NCBI RefSeq assembly: GCF_013778455.1
Contig: NZ_JACEHE010000046.1
Span: 1 to 44,860, forward strand
Direction of reading: 5' to 3'
Length of the DNA stretch: 44,860 bases
Source: Streptomyces himalayensis subsp. himalayensis
Lineage (GTDB): Bacteria > Actinomycetota > Actinomycetes > Streptomycetales > Streptomycetaceae
Part shown: positions 13,162 through 22,637 of the stretch, piece after piece
Layout of the letters: the number at the start of each line of letters is the position of its first letter
How positions within the stretch are numbered: the stretch's first letter is position 1
The notes under the pieces: model-generated
Database searches by the model: none
What the model saw: only the letters and a program-made list of their open reading frames with translations
What the model was told of the DNA's origin: nothing
Translations under genes and position numbers: made by a program

Positions 13162-13352
13162 GTTGCGGAACCTGCGGCCGTCCGGCCGAGAACGGCCAAG
13201 CCACGCACTGGCTTGGCTGTCAGGCCGTGGACCGGCACAGCACGCGCGAGAGCGAGTGCATCACGGACGGCTGCACGAATCCTCGGGCAGTCAGCAAGGG
13301 GCCACGGCCTACGAAGTACTGCAGCGACCACAAGACAGGGAGCAAGAAGTGA
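13158..13352 (+). CDS. Small zinc-finger-like protein (64 aa)
   Basis: MSCGTCGRPAENGQATHWLGCQ at the start holds a CxxC and a His/Cys pair; a second set, ECITDGC...KYCSDHK, makes a second possible zinc site. Highly basic C-terminus. Overlaps the portal stop by four bases. Position in the virion operon suggests assembly or structural accessory; unproven. Confidence 0.7.
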   Translation: MSCGTCGRPAENGQATHWLGCQAVDRHSTRESECITDGCTNPRAVSKGPRPTKYCSDHKTGSKK

Positions 13353-13576
13353 GCGAAGGATTCGCGGGCGACCCGATGCACGAGGGCGGCAGCCAGCCCA
13401 TGGCCGGCCTGAAGGGCTCGATGATCGGCCCCAACACGCAGACGCCCATGCAGGGCTCCAACTCCGGCGACACCGACGGCAACACCGTGACGCCGAACGT
13501 CGCGGGCTGGAACACGACCTCTCTCGGCTCGAAGCCGAGCCCGACCAGCAGCAGCGACTCGCGAAGGGCGCACTGA
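13349..13576 (+). CDS. Small disordered protein (75 aa)
   Basis: GTG at 13349 overlaps the previous stop (GTGA), with GGGAG upstream. Rich in Gly, Ser, Thr, Asn and Pro (PNTQTPMQGSNSGDTDGN), no hydrophobic core: probably an unfolded virion-associated or assembly peptide. Confidence 0.6.
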   Translation: MSEGFAGDPMHEGGSQPMAGLKGSMIGPNTQTPMQGSNSGDTDGNTVTPNVAGWNTTSLGSKPSPTSSSDSRRAH

Positions 13577-13579
13577 GCC

Positions 13580-14029
13580 ATGGCCCGCGGCGGATATCGG
13601 CAGCCGGGCAACCCGGCCCCCGTCAGCGGGCCGGGTGCGCTTTCCAGGCGCACCGACGGCGGGTCGTCTCAGCCCGTGCGCGCGCCTTCGGGTGGCGCGT
13701 ACGGCGAGCGCCAGGCGCTGGAGCAGATGCAGCAGGCTGCGCCGGTCTCAGCGTCGCCGGGCGGGGATGTCGGCGCCCCTCAGGCCGCGGACTTGACCGC
13801 GGACCTGGTGGGCTTCGACGCACCCACGCAGGAGCCGGAGACTCCGGTGACGGCCGGTGCCGAACTGGGCGACGGTCCGGGGCTGGAGGCCCTGGGCCTG
13901 CCGAACCAGCCGGACGACGACATGCGGCGACTGGTTGCGTACCTGCCGGTCTTCGAGCACATGGCCAACCAGCCCGGCAGCTCGAAGGCGGCTCGGAATC
14001 TCGTCCGCATGCTGAAGGGGATGGCCTGA
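13580..14029 (+). CDS. Hypothetical virion-operon protein (149 aa)
   Basis: The first 75 residues are Gly/Pro/Ser-rich and probably disordered; residues 75-110 are acidic; the last 40 (DDMRRLVAYLPVFEHMANQP, RNLVRMLKGM) are helical. This layout (flexible N-terminus, helical C-terminus) would fit a scaffold-like or internal virion protein. One-base overlap with the next gene. Not recognised. Confidence 0.65.
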   Translation: MARGGYRQPGNPAPVSGPGALSRRTDGGSSQPVRAPSGGAYGERQALEQMQQAAPVSASPGGDVGAPQAADLTADLVGFDAPTQEPETPVTAGAELGDGPGLEALGLPNQPDDDMRRLVAYLPVFEHMANQPGSSKAARNLVRMLKGMA

Positions 14030-14220
14030 TGGACTGGTGGGACACCATCGGCAACTACATGGGATTCCTCGCGGATGCCCCGGCCCTGGCCGTGGACATG
14101 GCCATGCATGGTCCGAACGCCAACCACGTCGGCTATGACCTCGCCTTTGGGCTGCAGGCGTCTGCGACGCCGATCGACGTCTATCCCTCAGAGATGTCTT
14201 TCGCTGAGCCGGAGGTCTGA
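14029..14220 (+). CDS. Small hypothetical protein (63 aa)
   Basis: Starts MDWWDTIGNYMGFLADAPAL; one amphipathic or weakly hydrophobic helix in the first 25 residues. ATG overlaps the upstream stop (TGATG) and its own stop overlaps the next start in the same way. Possibly a small internal virion protein cofactor. Confidence 0.6.
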   Translation: MDWWDTIGNYMGFLADAPALAVDMAMHGPNANHVGYDLAFGLQASATPIDVYPSEMSFAEPEV

Positions 14221-17200
14221 TGGGCGACGGGTTCGGCGGGTTCCTGAGCGACATCTTCGGCGAGGGTGGCGCGCTCCGCGACGCCGGAGACTGGGTCGAC
14301 GAGAACGTATTCGGCAAAGAGCAGGGCCCGACCAAGTACGTGACGGTCAACGGCGAGCGGGTTCCCGTCCGGGCTACCCCGGCCGAGCCGAACAACGTCA
14401 TCTCTCGCAACATCGGCAAGCCTGTCGGGCACGGCCTAGAGCGAGCCTTGCACGGCATGGCATGGCTGTACGACAACGGCGTCTCTCAGCCGATGTCGAC
14501 GTTCCTGCTCCAGGGCACGCACGCGGAGAACGGGAACTTCGGCGACCTGCTGAAGGCGTCAGCCTGGGGCAAGGCGTGGGACGTTGCCGAGCACGTCAGC
14601 CCTGGCCAGGCGTTCTGGGCCAACCACGGCGAAGTCGAGGAGATCCTGAAGGGCCGGCCGCTGTACGCCACCCCGCCGAAGGCCTATCTGCCGCCCGGCT
14701 GGGACAAGCTGAGCGAGGACGAGCAGCAGAGCATCCTTGGAGAAGCCGGGCTGCCCATCGTAGGCAACCGGGCTGTTGAGGAGATCAGGCGTGACGTCTC
14801 CTTCTTCACCTTCGCCAGTGGCGCTACGGACCTTGCCGCCCGCTGGTGGCTGGACCCGACCATCCTGGGCATGAAGGTTGCCGGCGGCATCCGCACGGCC
14901 GCGGTGGTCAAGCCCCGCCCCAAGGGCGGGTGGTCCGGCGAGGACATCAGCAGGCTGATGGCCAGCTCCACCATGGCCAAGACGCAGGAGTTCCTGTGGG
15001 CCAACAAGGACAACCCTGCGCTGATCAACAATCTCTCGATGTTCAAGAAGTCGGGGCTGGGTCCCCGGGCCGGCGGCATCATCTCGAAGTTGAAGAGCCC
15101 GGAAGAGGTCAACCTCTTCCTGCGCACGACCCTGGGTGACATCGAGGCCAGGGCCAAGCTGGAGGCGGGGAACGAGGTGGCAGCCGCCCGCCTGGTGCAG
15201 GACAGCTCCCGCCTGGCCGCCATCAACCTGGAGGCCCTTCCGCGCGTCATCGCACAGAACAACCCGCGGGCCTTGGAGATGGTCACCAAGCAGCAGGACA
15301 TCTTGCGCAGGCGGATTGCCGCGGATGAAGACCTGGCCGCCCGGTACGACGCGATGCTGAAGCACTATGGCGAGCTGGACGCCATCAACCTGACGCGCTA
15401 CTCAACCGGCCGCGCGGAGCGGCGGACGGCAGCCCAAGCCAGCTACCGCACCGGGCCCGCCCTGGGCAGCCTGACCGCTCGCAACCGAGAGCCCGCCATC
15501 GTTGCCTCACGGGCGTACGGCAGCGACTTCTTCGGCAACTCGCTGACCATGGTGCGCTCCTTCAAGGAGGCGCACCCTAACGGCATCATCGCGGTGGACG
15601 ACATCCACCCGGAGGCCGTTGACGAGCTACGCGGCCACCTGGCCCGCATCCCCGGCATTGGCCCGGATATCCGCCAGGAGTACCTGAACAAGTACCTGCA
15701 GACCACCACCGAGGGCCAGCGCCTGGCCATCCTGGACGAGATCGAGGGCCACGGCGTCAAGGCGGTCGCCGAGAGGCGCGGGTTCACTTCCGACGAGGCC
15801 AAGGCCCTGTACCGGGAGTACAGGGCGAACATCACCCGGGGTCAGGAGGAGATGCGCCGGTACTCGGGTGTGAACTTCCCCGACTCGAAGCGACTGGTTG
15901 ACGAATTCGTAGGCGCCGACGGGAACCTGAAGGTTCACCCGAACCTCGCCACGAAGCTGGCCAACAACCACATTCTTATCGACCTCCAGGCCCTGGACAG
16001 GACCCTTGTCCGCCACGGCAGTGCCCTCAAGGCGCTGCGCACGAAGGACTTCATCGGCAACCCGGACAAGCTCCTTGACGGGTTGGACTTCATGAGCCAC
16101 CTGTGGAAGTTCACCACGCTCTTCCGGCTTGGCTACATCCCCCGCGTGCTGGGGGATGACCTGGTGGGGCAGATGGCCCGCGTGGGCGCCGCGGCGATGG
16201 TCGTGCGCGCCGGGTACGGGACGAAGAACCTGGCAACCAACCTCTTCCACTGGAAGGCGGCGTCCAGGGCGGAGGCCCGGGAGGCCGTGGCCCGCGAGGG
16301 CATGAAGTATGCAGATGGCGAGATCGTGGCTCTCAAGCCGCAGGCCGATGCGCTTCGGACCGAGGTTGCCCAGCGAGAGGCCGTGCACCGGGCCGACTAC
16401 AGGAAGGCCCTGGACCGGGCCCGCCATGCGCGCAACAAGCTGAATGCCATGGACCCCGCGGACACGGTCAAGCTGGCAGCCATGCAGCAGCTGGTCACCA
16501 AGCTGGAGGCCCAGGCCAAGACCGTTGAGAAGCGGCTCGCTGGCCACTCGGCCGGCAAGAAGACCAAGCTGGCCCAGCTCGATGACCTGCTGAACGACCT
16601 GAACACACAGCGCACCGCGCGCCTCACGGACGCTGAGGCCGCCAAGGCCGTACGTCTGAAGGGCTTCCGCCAGTCCTCGCAGCTCTACAAGGAGATCGAG
16701 GCTGCGCCCGGCGTGGTCCTGCCCCCCGCCCTGGCCGGCGAGCAGGGCGAGTACTACATGAAGCTCATCAGCGCGGATGACAGCCTGCGCACGCTGCTGC
16801 AGAGCAACAAGCAGCTGATCCACTCCAACCTGATCAAGAGCTACAACCACAAAGACGCAGCGCCGATCTCGTACCCCCAGAACCCCTCGCTGTACGTGGA
16901 GTCCTGGAACAAGGCCATCAACCACATGATCATGCAGGACGAACTTGCCCTTAAGGCAGCAAAGGGCGAGTCCGCTGACCAGATGGCGCACTGGCTGGCA
17001 CACACGCCCCAGGGGCGCGCGTACCGCAAGCGGCTGGGCATCCAGTACGACACCAACGAGCGCATAGCGCAGAGCGTCTGGCACGAGGTCAACGAGTACA
17101 TGCCCCCGGGCAGCGGCCTGCGGGAGGCCGCCCTGAAGGGTGAGGCCGACATCGAATACCTGACCGAGATGGCCAAAGTGGGCTACGGCCCCTCCCTCGT

Positions 17201-19154
17201 GCACACGACCAACCTCGGGGAGGCTCTGGCCGGCTCCAACGCGACCAGCCGCAGCGTGGACCGGGTCATTGACTGGTGGTACAAGTGGGCCGCCTCGATC
17301 CCGGCCGACCGCATGTCACGCCACCCGCTGTTCAACCAGCTCTACGAAGGCCACGCCCGCAACCTGACGAGTCAGGAGCTGAAGCAGGGCGCCAAGGTCT
17401 CCCAGAAGGACGCCGACCGGCTGGCAGAGACGGCCCGGCGCCTGGCCCTGAAGGACACGCGCAAGCTGGTCTTCGACATCGCGCACCGCTCGGACGCGGC
17501 GTCCATGCTCCGCTTCATGAGCCCGTTCTTCGCGGCCACGACCGAGGCGTGGCAGCGCTGGGCCCGCATCATCGCCGACCGGCCCCAGACGGTCGGGTAC
17601 GCCTCGATCTTCTTCAACGCCCCGATCTCCTGGGGCTGGATGCAGGACCTGGACGGCAACAAGGTCCAGCGCGACGGCACAGTCATGGTCTGGGACGAGA
17701 AGGCGAAGAAGCTCGTCCCGAAGTTCGTCCCCAAGGGCGAGCGCCGGATCATGACCCGAGTCCCAAAGTTCATCGCGAACGGGCCGATCGGCAAGGTCTG
17801 GGGCATGGACTCCAGCGGCAACTGGTCCATCAGCCAGGACTCCATGAACATGATCACCCAGGGTGACCCGTGGTTCAACCCGGGTACCGGGCCGATCGTA
17901 TCCATCCCGGCGAGCCTGCTCGTCAAGGACAAGCCCAAGGATGCCGAGATCCTGCGGCACATGGGCGTCCTGCCGTTCGGACCCACGCCCGGGAACCTCA
18001 CGGACACCTTCGCCCAGCAGGCCCTGCCGCAGTACGCGAAGAACTTCCTGACGGCCTGGGACACGAGCGACGAGCGGTACCAGCGCATCAAGCTGCAGAT
18101 CATGCAGCAGGCCGCGTATGAGCACGCGAATCTCGGCAAGCCGATGCCATCGGCGCAGGAGATTGCCGACCGCACCAAGAGCTACTGGCTCTGGTCGGCC
18201 GTCTCGGCCTGGACCCAGCCCTTCGCCACGCAGAAGCCGGACAAGTACCAGTTCTTCCGCGACCAGTACAACGCCCTGCGCCGAAAGAACCCGCTGAGCG
18301 CGGATGAGGAGTACCTGAAGCGCTTCGGAGAGTCGCACTTCATCTTCGCGCAGGCGACCACGGAGAACGTGGGCGGCGTTCCCGCCACCCAGCGGGCCGT
18401 GGAGCTGACCAAGCAGTACGCGGACCTGATCGCGGCCAACCCGGAGCTGGCCGCGCTGATCGTCGGCCCCGAGGGCAACGGGCCCTTCTCGCCGGAGGCG
18501 TACACGTACCAGCTCTCCACGCCGCTGATCCCCGGCGGTGCGGAGATGCAGCGCACCCGGATGAGCGCCGACGAGGCGATGAAGGAGAACCAGAAGCGTC
18601 TGGGCTGGACGAAGTACATGCAGATGATGAACCGCGTCACGGCCGAGCTGCACAAGCGCGGCCTGAACTCCTTCCAGGACCCGGGCGCGGAAGACCTGCT
18701 TGACGAGAAGCGCTCGTACACGTCGCTGTACTCGGAACCGACCTACCCGGACGGCTCCAGGAACCCGTACTACAACGAGGAGTGGTCGAAGGACTTCTTC
18801 ACCTTCGACGTCCGCAAGTACGACCGCATGATTCCCAACCTGACGGCCATCGCGCGGTCGGACCTCGCGAAGCAGCCGAGCCGTACCGACCTGCGCAAGC
18901 TCCAGGAGTACCTGGGCGGGCGCCAGGCCCTGCTGCAGGAGCTGCTGGCCCGTGACGCCGCCGGAGGCGCCAAGACGCTGGCGGCCAAGTCGAACGCCGA
19001 CCTGGCAGCCCAGTGGGGCCGCTTCGTAGACACTCTGGTCGAAGAAGACACCCGCTTCGGAGACCTCTTCCATCGCTACCTGTCCAGGGACCTGGGCGTG
19101 GATGCGCTGGAGATAGCCGGCATGGCGGATGAGGAAGAGGAGGAGGTGGCCTAG
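14220..19154 (+). CDS. Giant internal virion (ejection) protein, 1644 aa
   Basis: The largest gene. It begins MGDGFGGFLSDIFGEGG and has no signal peptide or recognisable enzyme motif. Long helical stretches dominate; residues about 709-817 (EVAQREAVHRADYRKALDRAR onward) form a strong coiled coil. The region around DNA 17480-17640 (MLRFMSPFFAATTEAWQRW, IFFNAPISWGWM) contains aromatic, membrane-friendly helices. Lying between portal and hydrolase-domain virion proteins in a short-tailed phage, it fits the inner-core role of T7 gp16 or similar proteins that leave the capsid with DNA and build a channel through the envelope. That role is inference from size and context. Start overlaps the upstream stop. 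Confidence 0.75.
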   Translation: MGDGFGGFLSDIFGEGGALRDAGDWVDENVFGKEQGPTKYVTVNGERVPVRATPAEPNNVISRNIGKPVGHGLERALHGMAWLYDNGVSQPMSTFLLQGTHAENGNFGDLLKASAWGKAWDVAEHVSPGQAFWANHGEVEEILKGRPLYATPPKAYLPPGWDKLSEDEQQSILGEAGLPIVGNRAVEEIRRDVSFFTFASGATDLAARWWLDPTILGMKVAGGIRTAAVVKPRPKGGWSGEDISRLMASSTMAKTQEFLWANKDNPALINNLSMFKKSGLGPRAGGIISKLKSPEEVNLFLRTTLGDIEARAKLEAGNEVAAARLVQDSSRLAAINLEALPRVIAQNNPRALEMVTKQQDILRRRIAADEDLAARYDAMLKHYGELDAINLTRYSTGRAERRTAAQASYRTGPALGSLTARNREPAIVASRAYGSDFFGNSLTMVRSFKEAHPNGIIAVDDIHPEAVDELRGHLARIPGIGPDIRQEYLNKYLQTTTEGQRLAILDEIEGHGVKAVAERRGFTSDEAKALYREYRANITRGQEEMRRYSGVNFPDSKRLVDEFVGADGNLKVHPNLATKLANNHILIDLQALDRTLVRHGSALKALRTKDFIGNPDKLLDGLDFMSHLWKFTTLFRLGYIPRVLGDDLVGQMARVGAAAMVVRAGYGTKNLATNLFHWKAASRAEAREAVAREGMKYADGEIVALKPQADALRTEVAQREAVHRADYRKALDRARHARNKLNAMDPADTVKLAAMQQLVTKLEAQAKTVEKRLAGHSAGKKTKLAQLDDLLNDLNTQRTARLTDAEAAKAVRLKGFRQSSQLYKEIEAAPGVVLPPALAGEQGEYYMKLISADDSLRTLLQSNKQLIHSNLIKSYNHKDAAPISYPQNPSLYVESWNKAINHMIMQDELALKAAKGESADQMAHWLAHTPQGRAYRKRLGIQYDTNERIAQSVWHEVNEYMPPGSGLREAALKGEADIEYLTEMAKVGYGPSLVHTTNLGEALAGSNATSRSVDRVIDWWYKWAASIPADRMSRHPLFNQLYEGHARNLTSQELKQGAKVSQKDADRLAETARRLALKDTRKLVFDIAHRSDAASMLRFMSPFFAATTEAWQRWARIIADRPQTVGYASIFFNAPISWGWMQDLDGNKVQRDGTVMVWDEKAKKLVPKFVPKGERRIMTRVPKFIANGPIGKVWGMDSSGNWSISQDSMNMITQGDPWFNPGTGPIVSIPASLLVKDKPKDAEILRHMGVLPFGPTPGNLTDTFAQQALPQYAKNFLTAWDTSDERYQRIKLQIMQQAAYEHANLGKPMPSAQEIADRTKSYWLWSAVSAWTQPFATQKPDKYQFFRDQYNALRRKNPLSADEEYLKRFGESHFIFAQATTENVGGVPATQRAVELTKQYADLIAANPELAALIVGPEGNGPFSPEAYTYQLSTPLIPGGAEMQRTRMSADEAMKENQKRLGWTKYMQMMNRVTAELHKRGLNSFQDPGAEDLLDEKRSYTSLYSEPTYPDGSRNPYYNEEWSKDFFTFDVRKYDRMIPNLTAIARSDLAKQPSRTDLRKLQEYLGGRQALLQELLARDAAGGAKTLAAKSNADLAAQWGRFVDTLVEEDTRFGDLFHRYLSRDLGVDALEIAGMADEEEEEVA

Positions 19155-20029
19155 TGGCAATCCGGGCAGCGGGTGGCGGTGGAACAGGCGGCGAGGCCGC
19201 CGGGGCGGACCGCTTCAAGTCGGGCACCGGCGCCACGGGAGGTGGCGCGTACGTCTACATGGGGCAGGCCCGAGGGCCGGCCACGGCCGTAGACGAGAGG
19301 GCGGGCCGGGCGCCTCGGACCTCCAGGGCCGTGTGGGCCACGGAGGAGGAGGCTTACCAGGACTTCTTCACCTGGTCCCAGAAGCAGCAGAGCGACTTCC
19401 TGGCCCAGGGCATCCTGAGCGGCCAGCTCAAGCTGGGCGACGGGGCGATGGAGGCCAGCAAGCTCTGGAAGAAGCTGGTCCAGGAGTCGGCGCGCTACGG
19501 CGCCGCCGGCAAGCGGGTTACCCCCATCGACATCATGGCGTCCTACGTCAGCGCCGCTGGCGGCGGCAAGGGCTCCCAATGGGTTCAGCAGGGCGTGTTC
19601 GAGGTGAACACCGCCACGGGTGAGCGCCGGTACGTAGGGCCGGGCAAGTACCTGGGTGACGGCAAGGCGCAGCAGACGGACACCCGGGTGGATCTGACCG
19701 ACCCGGACACGGCCCGCTCCGTGGCCACCCAGCTGTTCCAGAACATGATGGGCCGCGACCCCGGGGCCGGCGAGCTGGGCGCCTTCGCGTCCGCTCTGCA
19801 TTCCGCGGAGCAGAGCAACCCGGTCGTGCAGACGACCACGACGGAGTACGACATGGACACCGGGCAGGCTCTGTCCAGCTCCACCCAGTCCTCGGGCGGC
19901 ATCTCGGCCGAGGGTAAGGCGTACATCGGGGAGCAGCAGATCAAGGGCAAGAAGGAGTACGGCGTTCACCAGGCCGTGACCACCTACCAGAACGCCCTGG
20001 AGTCACTGATCTACGGAGCCCCGGAGTAA
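19154..20029 (+). CDS. Internal virion protein (291 aa)
   Basis: GTG start overlapping the stop of the giant protein. The first 60 residues are Gly/Ala/Arg-rich and flexible; residues 70-150 are helical (YQDFFTWSQKQQSDFLAQG). TARSVATQLFQNMMGRDPGAGELGAF (around 195-220) recalls the short helical modules of phage virion-associated proteins. No enzyme motif. By position it is the second member of the ejection-protein set. Confidence 0.65.
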   Translation: MAIRAAGGGGTGGEAAGADRFKSGTGATGGGAYVYMGQARGPATAVDERAGRAPRTSRAVWATEEEAYQDFFTWSQKQQSDFLAQGILSGQLKLGDGAMEASKLWKKLVQESARYGAAGKRVTPIDIMASYVSAAGGGKGSQWVQQGVFEVNTATGERRYVGPGKYLGDGKAQQTDTRVDLTDPDTARSVATQLFQNMMGRDPGAGELGAFASALHSAEQSNPVVQTTTTEYDMDTGQALSSSTQSSGGISAEGKAYIGEQQIKGKKEYGVHQAVTTYQNALESLIYGAPE

Positions 20030-20032
20030 GCC

Positions 20033-21322
20033 ATGGCGCGCGGAGAAGACATCGTCAACCTGGCACGCAAGTACCTGGGCGTGCAGTACGTCTGGGGCGG
20101 CTCCAGCCCGAGCGGCTTCGACTGCTCGGGGCTGGTCTCCTACGTCTTCGCACAGCACGGCATCAACCTGCCCCGGGTCACTTACAACCAGATCAACGTG
20201 GGCGCCTCCGTACAGCCCAACAAGCTGCGCCCCGGTGACCTGGTCTTCTTCGACACCGACCGCAAGCGGTCGGGGCCTGACCACGTGGGCATCTACATGG
20301 GCGGCGGCAAGTTCATCCACGCCCCCCGCCCCGGCCAGGGCGTCAAGGTCTCCTCCCTCGCGGAGGGGTACTACATGGACCGGTGGATGGGCGGACGCCG
20401 GGTCTCCGGCGTCTCGGCCTCTGCCACATCCGGCGGCGGTGAGGCCCTGGAGGTCGCCCCACGGCTCGACGCGCACGAGCTGGCGGAGACCTACGGCATG
20501 TCGTACGCCTTCTTCAAGTCCCAGCCGGAGCTGATGAAGCTCCTGAAGGGCGCCGTGGCGGAGCAGTGGACCGCGGACAAGTTCAATGCTGAAGTCAAGA
20601 ACTCCAAGTGGTGGAAGCAGAACAGCTCCACCGCCCGCCAAGCGCAGCTGCTCTCCAAGACCGACCCGGCCACCTACAAGGCCCAGATGGAGGCCGCCCG
20701 CGTGGCGGCCCGCCAGATGGCCGTGAAGTCCGGCGCGATCCTCTCGGACAAGAACGTCGACCAGCTGGCGAAGAACATGGTCCACTTCGGGTGGCAGGAG
20801 GCCCAGGTGACGAACTTCCTGGGCCAGTACATCAAGTTCGGGGAGAACGAGACGCTGGGCGGCCTTGCCGGCCAGGCGGCCAAGGCCATCAAGGAAGAGG
20901 CGTACAAGAACGGCGTCAGCGTCACCGAGCAGAGCGTGTTGAACAACGCGCAGTACATCGTGCGCGGGCTGACGACCATGGAGAAGATCCAGGCGAGCAT
21001 CCGTGAGCAAGCGGCCGGGCTGTACCCGGCCTTCGCCGAGCAGATCAAGGCGGGCGCCGCGCTTCAGGACCTGGCGCAGCCGTACGTGCAGGTGATGGCC
21101 CAGGAGCTGGGCCTTCCCGCGACGGACGTCAACGCCTTCTCTCCGAAGATCAAGGCAGCGCTGAACCGGACGAACGCGCAGGGTCAGCCTGAGCCGATGG
21201 ACCTCGCGACCTTCACGCAGACGGTTCGCAATGACCCGTCCTGGCGCCGCACGCCGGGCACGGCGGAGCGGACGATGAACATCGGGCGCCAGGTACTGGC
21301 TGACATGGGCTTGGGGTTCTAA
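20033..21322 (+). CDS. NlpC/P60 hydrolase fused to virion module (429 aa)
   Basis: Residues 1-130 are an NlpC/P60 cysteine peptidase: catalytic Cys31 (FDCSGLVSY), His84 (PDHVGIYMG) and third residue His96 (FIHAPR). It should cut peptide cross-links in peptidoglycan, here to let DNA through the wall during entry. A Ser/Gly linker follows (about 137-145). Residues 148-429 are a helical module clearly paralogous to the C-terminus of the next protein: both share DELAEQYG-type start, LKNSKWWK, TDPATYK/H and a closing segment with DPxWRxTxxxxExxMxxxRQV. ATG at 20033 four bases after the previous stop. Confidence 0.9.
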   Translation: MARGEDIVNLARKYLGVQYVWGGSSPSGFDCSGLVSYVFAQHGINLPRVTYNQINVGASVQPNKLRPGDLVFFDTDRKRSGPDHVGIYMGGGKFIHAPRPGQGVKVSSLAEGYYMDRWMGGRRVSGVSASATSGGGEALEVAPRLDAHELAETYGMSYAFFKSQPELMKLLKGAVAEQWTADKFNAEVKNSKWWKQNSSTARQAQLLSKTDPATYKAQMEAARVAARQMAVKSGAILSDKNVDQLAKNMVHFGWQEAQVTNFLGQYIKFGENETLGGLAGQAAKAIKEEAYKNGVSVTEQSVLNNAQYIVRGLTTMEKIQASIREQAAGLYPAFAEQIKAGAALQDLAQPYVQVMAQELGLPATDVNAFSPKIKAALNRTNAQGQPEPMDLATFTQTVRNDPSWRRTPGTAERTMNIGRQVLADMGLGF

Positions 21323-22627
21323 ATGGCCGATCCGGGATTCGAAGCGTTCTTGTGGTCGCTGACTCAGCAGGAGTCCGGCGGCAACTACAGCGCCGTGGGG
21401 CCGCCCACGCCCTACGGGCGTGCGTATGGCCGCTACCAGGTGCTCGCGCCGAACGTCGGCCCCTGGACGGCGAAGTACTACGGCAAGCGGCTCACGCCGC
21501 AGCAGTTCCTGAACAACAAGGCGGCACAGGACGCCGTGGTTCGCGGCGTGCTGGGCGGCTACTACAAGAAGTACGGCGCCCGCGGGGCGGCGGCCATGTG
21601 GTACTCGGGCCAGTCCAATCCGAACAAGACCTACGGCAACCCGCCCGTCTACAAGTACGTCAACAGCGTGATGGCCAGGGCGGGCAGCTACTCGGGCCAG
21701 AGCACGGGTGGTGGCGGATACACGAGCGGAGGCCCGGTCAAGGTGGCGCTGGACAAGGACGAGCTTGCCGAGCAGTACGGCCTCTCATCCGCCCTGATCA
21801 ACTCCTCCAAGGAGTTGAAGAGCCTGTTCAACCAGGCCGTAAGCGGCGGCTGGTCGGCCGCCAAGTTCCAGGCGAAGCTGAAGAACAGCAAGTGGTGGAA
21901 GACGCAGTCTTCGAGCCTGCGCAAGTACATCACCACCAAGTTCACCGACCCCGCGACCCACAAGCAGAAGTGGGCCCAGGCCCAGTACAAGGTCAACCAG
22001 CTGGCCGTGGCCGTCGGCCTGGGCAGCCAGATCAAGAGCGGCAAGTCCTCGAAGCTGCTGAAGTCGGCCATCTACAACTCGCTCGCCCTGGGCTGGAGCG
22101 ATGAGCGGATCAAGGACTGGCTTGGCACCAAGGCCACCCTGCACGACGGCATCATGTGGGGCGAGGCCGGCGAGGCCTTCGACAAGTTCCATGAGCTGGC
22201 GTATCTCAACGGCATGAAGTACAGCCAGGACTGGTACAAGAAGAACGCCGTGGCCGTGGTCTCCGGCAAGACCACGCTGGAGACGGAAGAGGCGAAGATC
22301 CGCGCGCAGGCTGCAGCGCGATACGGCGCCTACAAGGACCAGATCCTGGCCGGCCAGAACGTCATGGACCTGGCCGCCCCGTACATCAAGAGCCTGTCCA
22401 CGCTCCTGGAGCTGCCCGAGACGGACGTGGATCTGTTCGACAAGCACGTCGCCAAGGCGATGACCTCGAAGCCTGCCAGCGGGACAGCTGCGGGCACGCA
22501 GATGCCGCTGTGGGAGTTCGAGAACGCAGTCAGGGCTGACCCGTTGTGGCGCAAGACCAACAACGCCAGGGAGTCGATGATGAGTGTCGCTCGCCAGGTG
22601 GCGAAGGACTTCGGCCTCGCGTACTGA
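21323..22627 (+). CDS. Lytic transglycosylase-like protein fused to the same virion module (434 aa)
   Basis: Residues 1-130 look like a lysozyme-fold transglycosylase: FLWSLTQQESGGNYSAV with likely catalytic Glu17, then GRAYGRYQVL, AAQDAVVRG and AAMWYSGQ. It should cut the glycan strands, complementing the peptidase encoded upstream. From about residue 137 comes the helical module shared with the preceding protein (KNSKWWK at about 190, closing VARQVAKDFGLAY). Different heads on a common body imply duplication followed by domain swap. The start directly abuts the preceding stop. Confidence 0.85.
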   Translation: MADPGFEAFLWSLTQQESGGNYSAVGPPTPYGRAYGRYQVLAPNVGPWTAKYYGKRLTPQQFLNNKAAQDAVVRGVLGGYYKKYGARGAAAMWYSGQSNPNKTYGNPPVYKYVNSVMARAGSYSGQSTGGGGYTSGGPVKVALDKDELAEQYGLSSALINSSKELKSLFNQAVSGGWSAAKFQAKLKNSKWWKTQSSSLRKYITTKFTDPATHKQKWAQAQYKVNQLAVAVGLGSQIKSGKSSKLLKSAIYNSLALGWSDERIKDWLGTKATLHDGIMWGEAGEAFDKFHELAYLNGMKYSQDWYKKNAVAVVSGKTTLETEEAKIRAQAAARYGAYKDQILAGQNVMDLAAPYIKSLSTLLELPETDVDLFDKHVAKAMTSKPASGTAAGTQMPLWEFENAVRADPLWRKTNNARESMMSVARQVAKDFGLAY

Positions 22628-22637
22628 GGAGTAACTT

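Noticed and set aside
15627..19160. Two long antisense frames opposite the 1644-aa gene
   Set aside because: Same shadow effect; the plus-strand frame has proper codon bias, start context and operon continuity.
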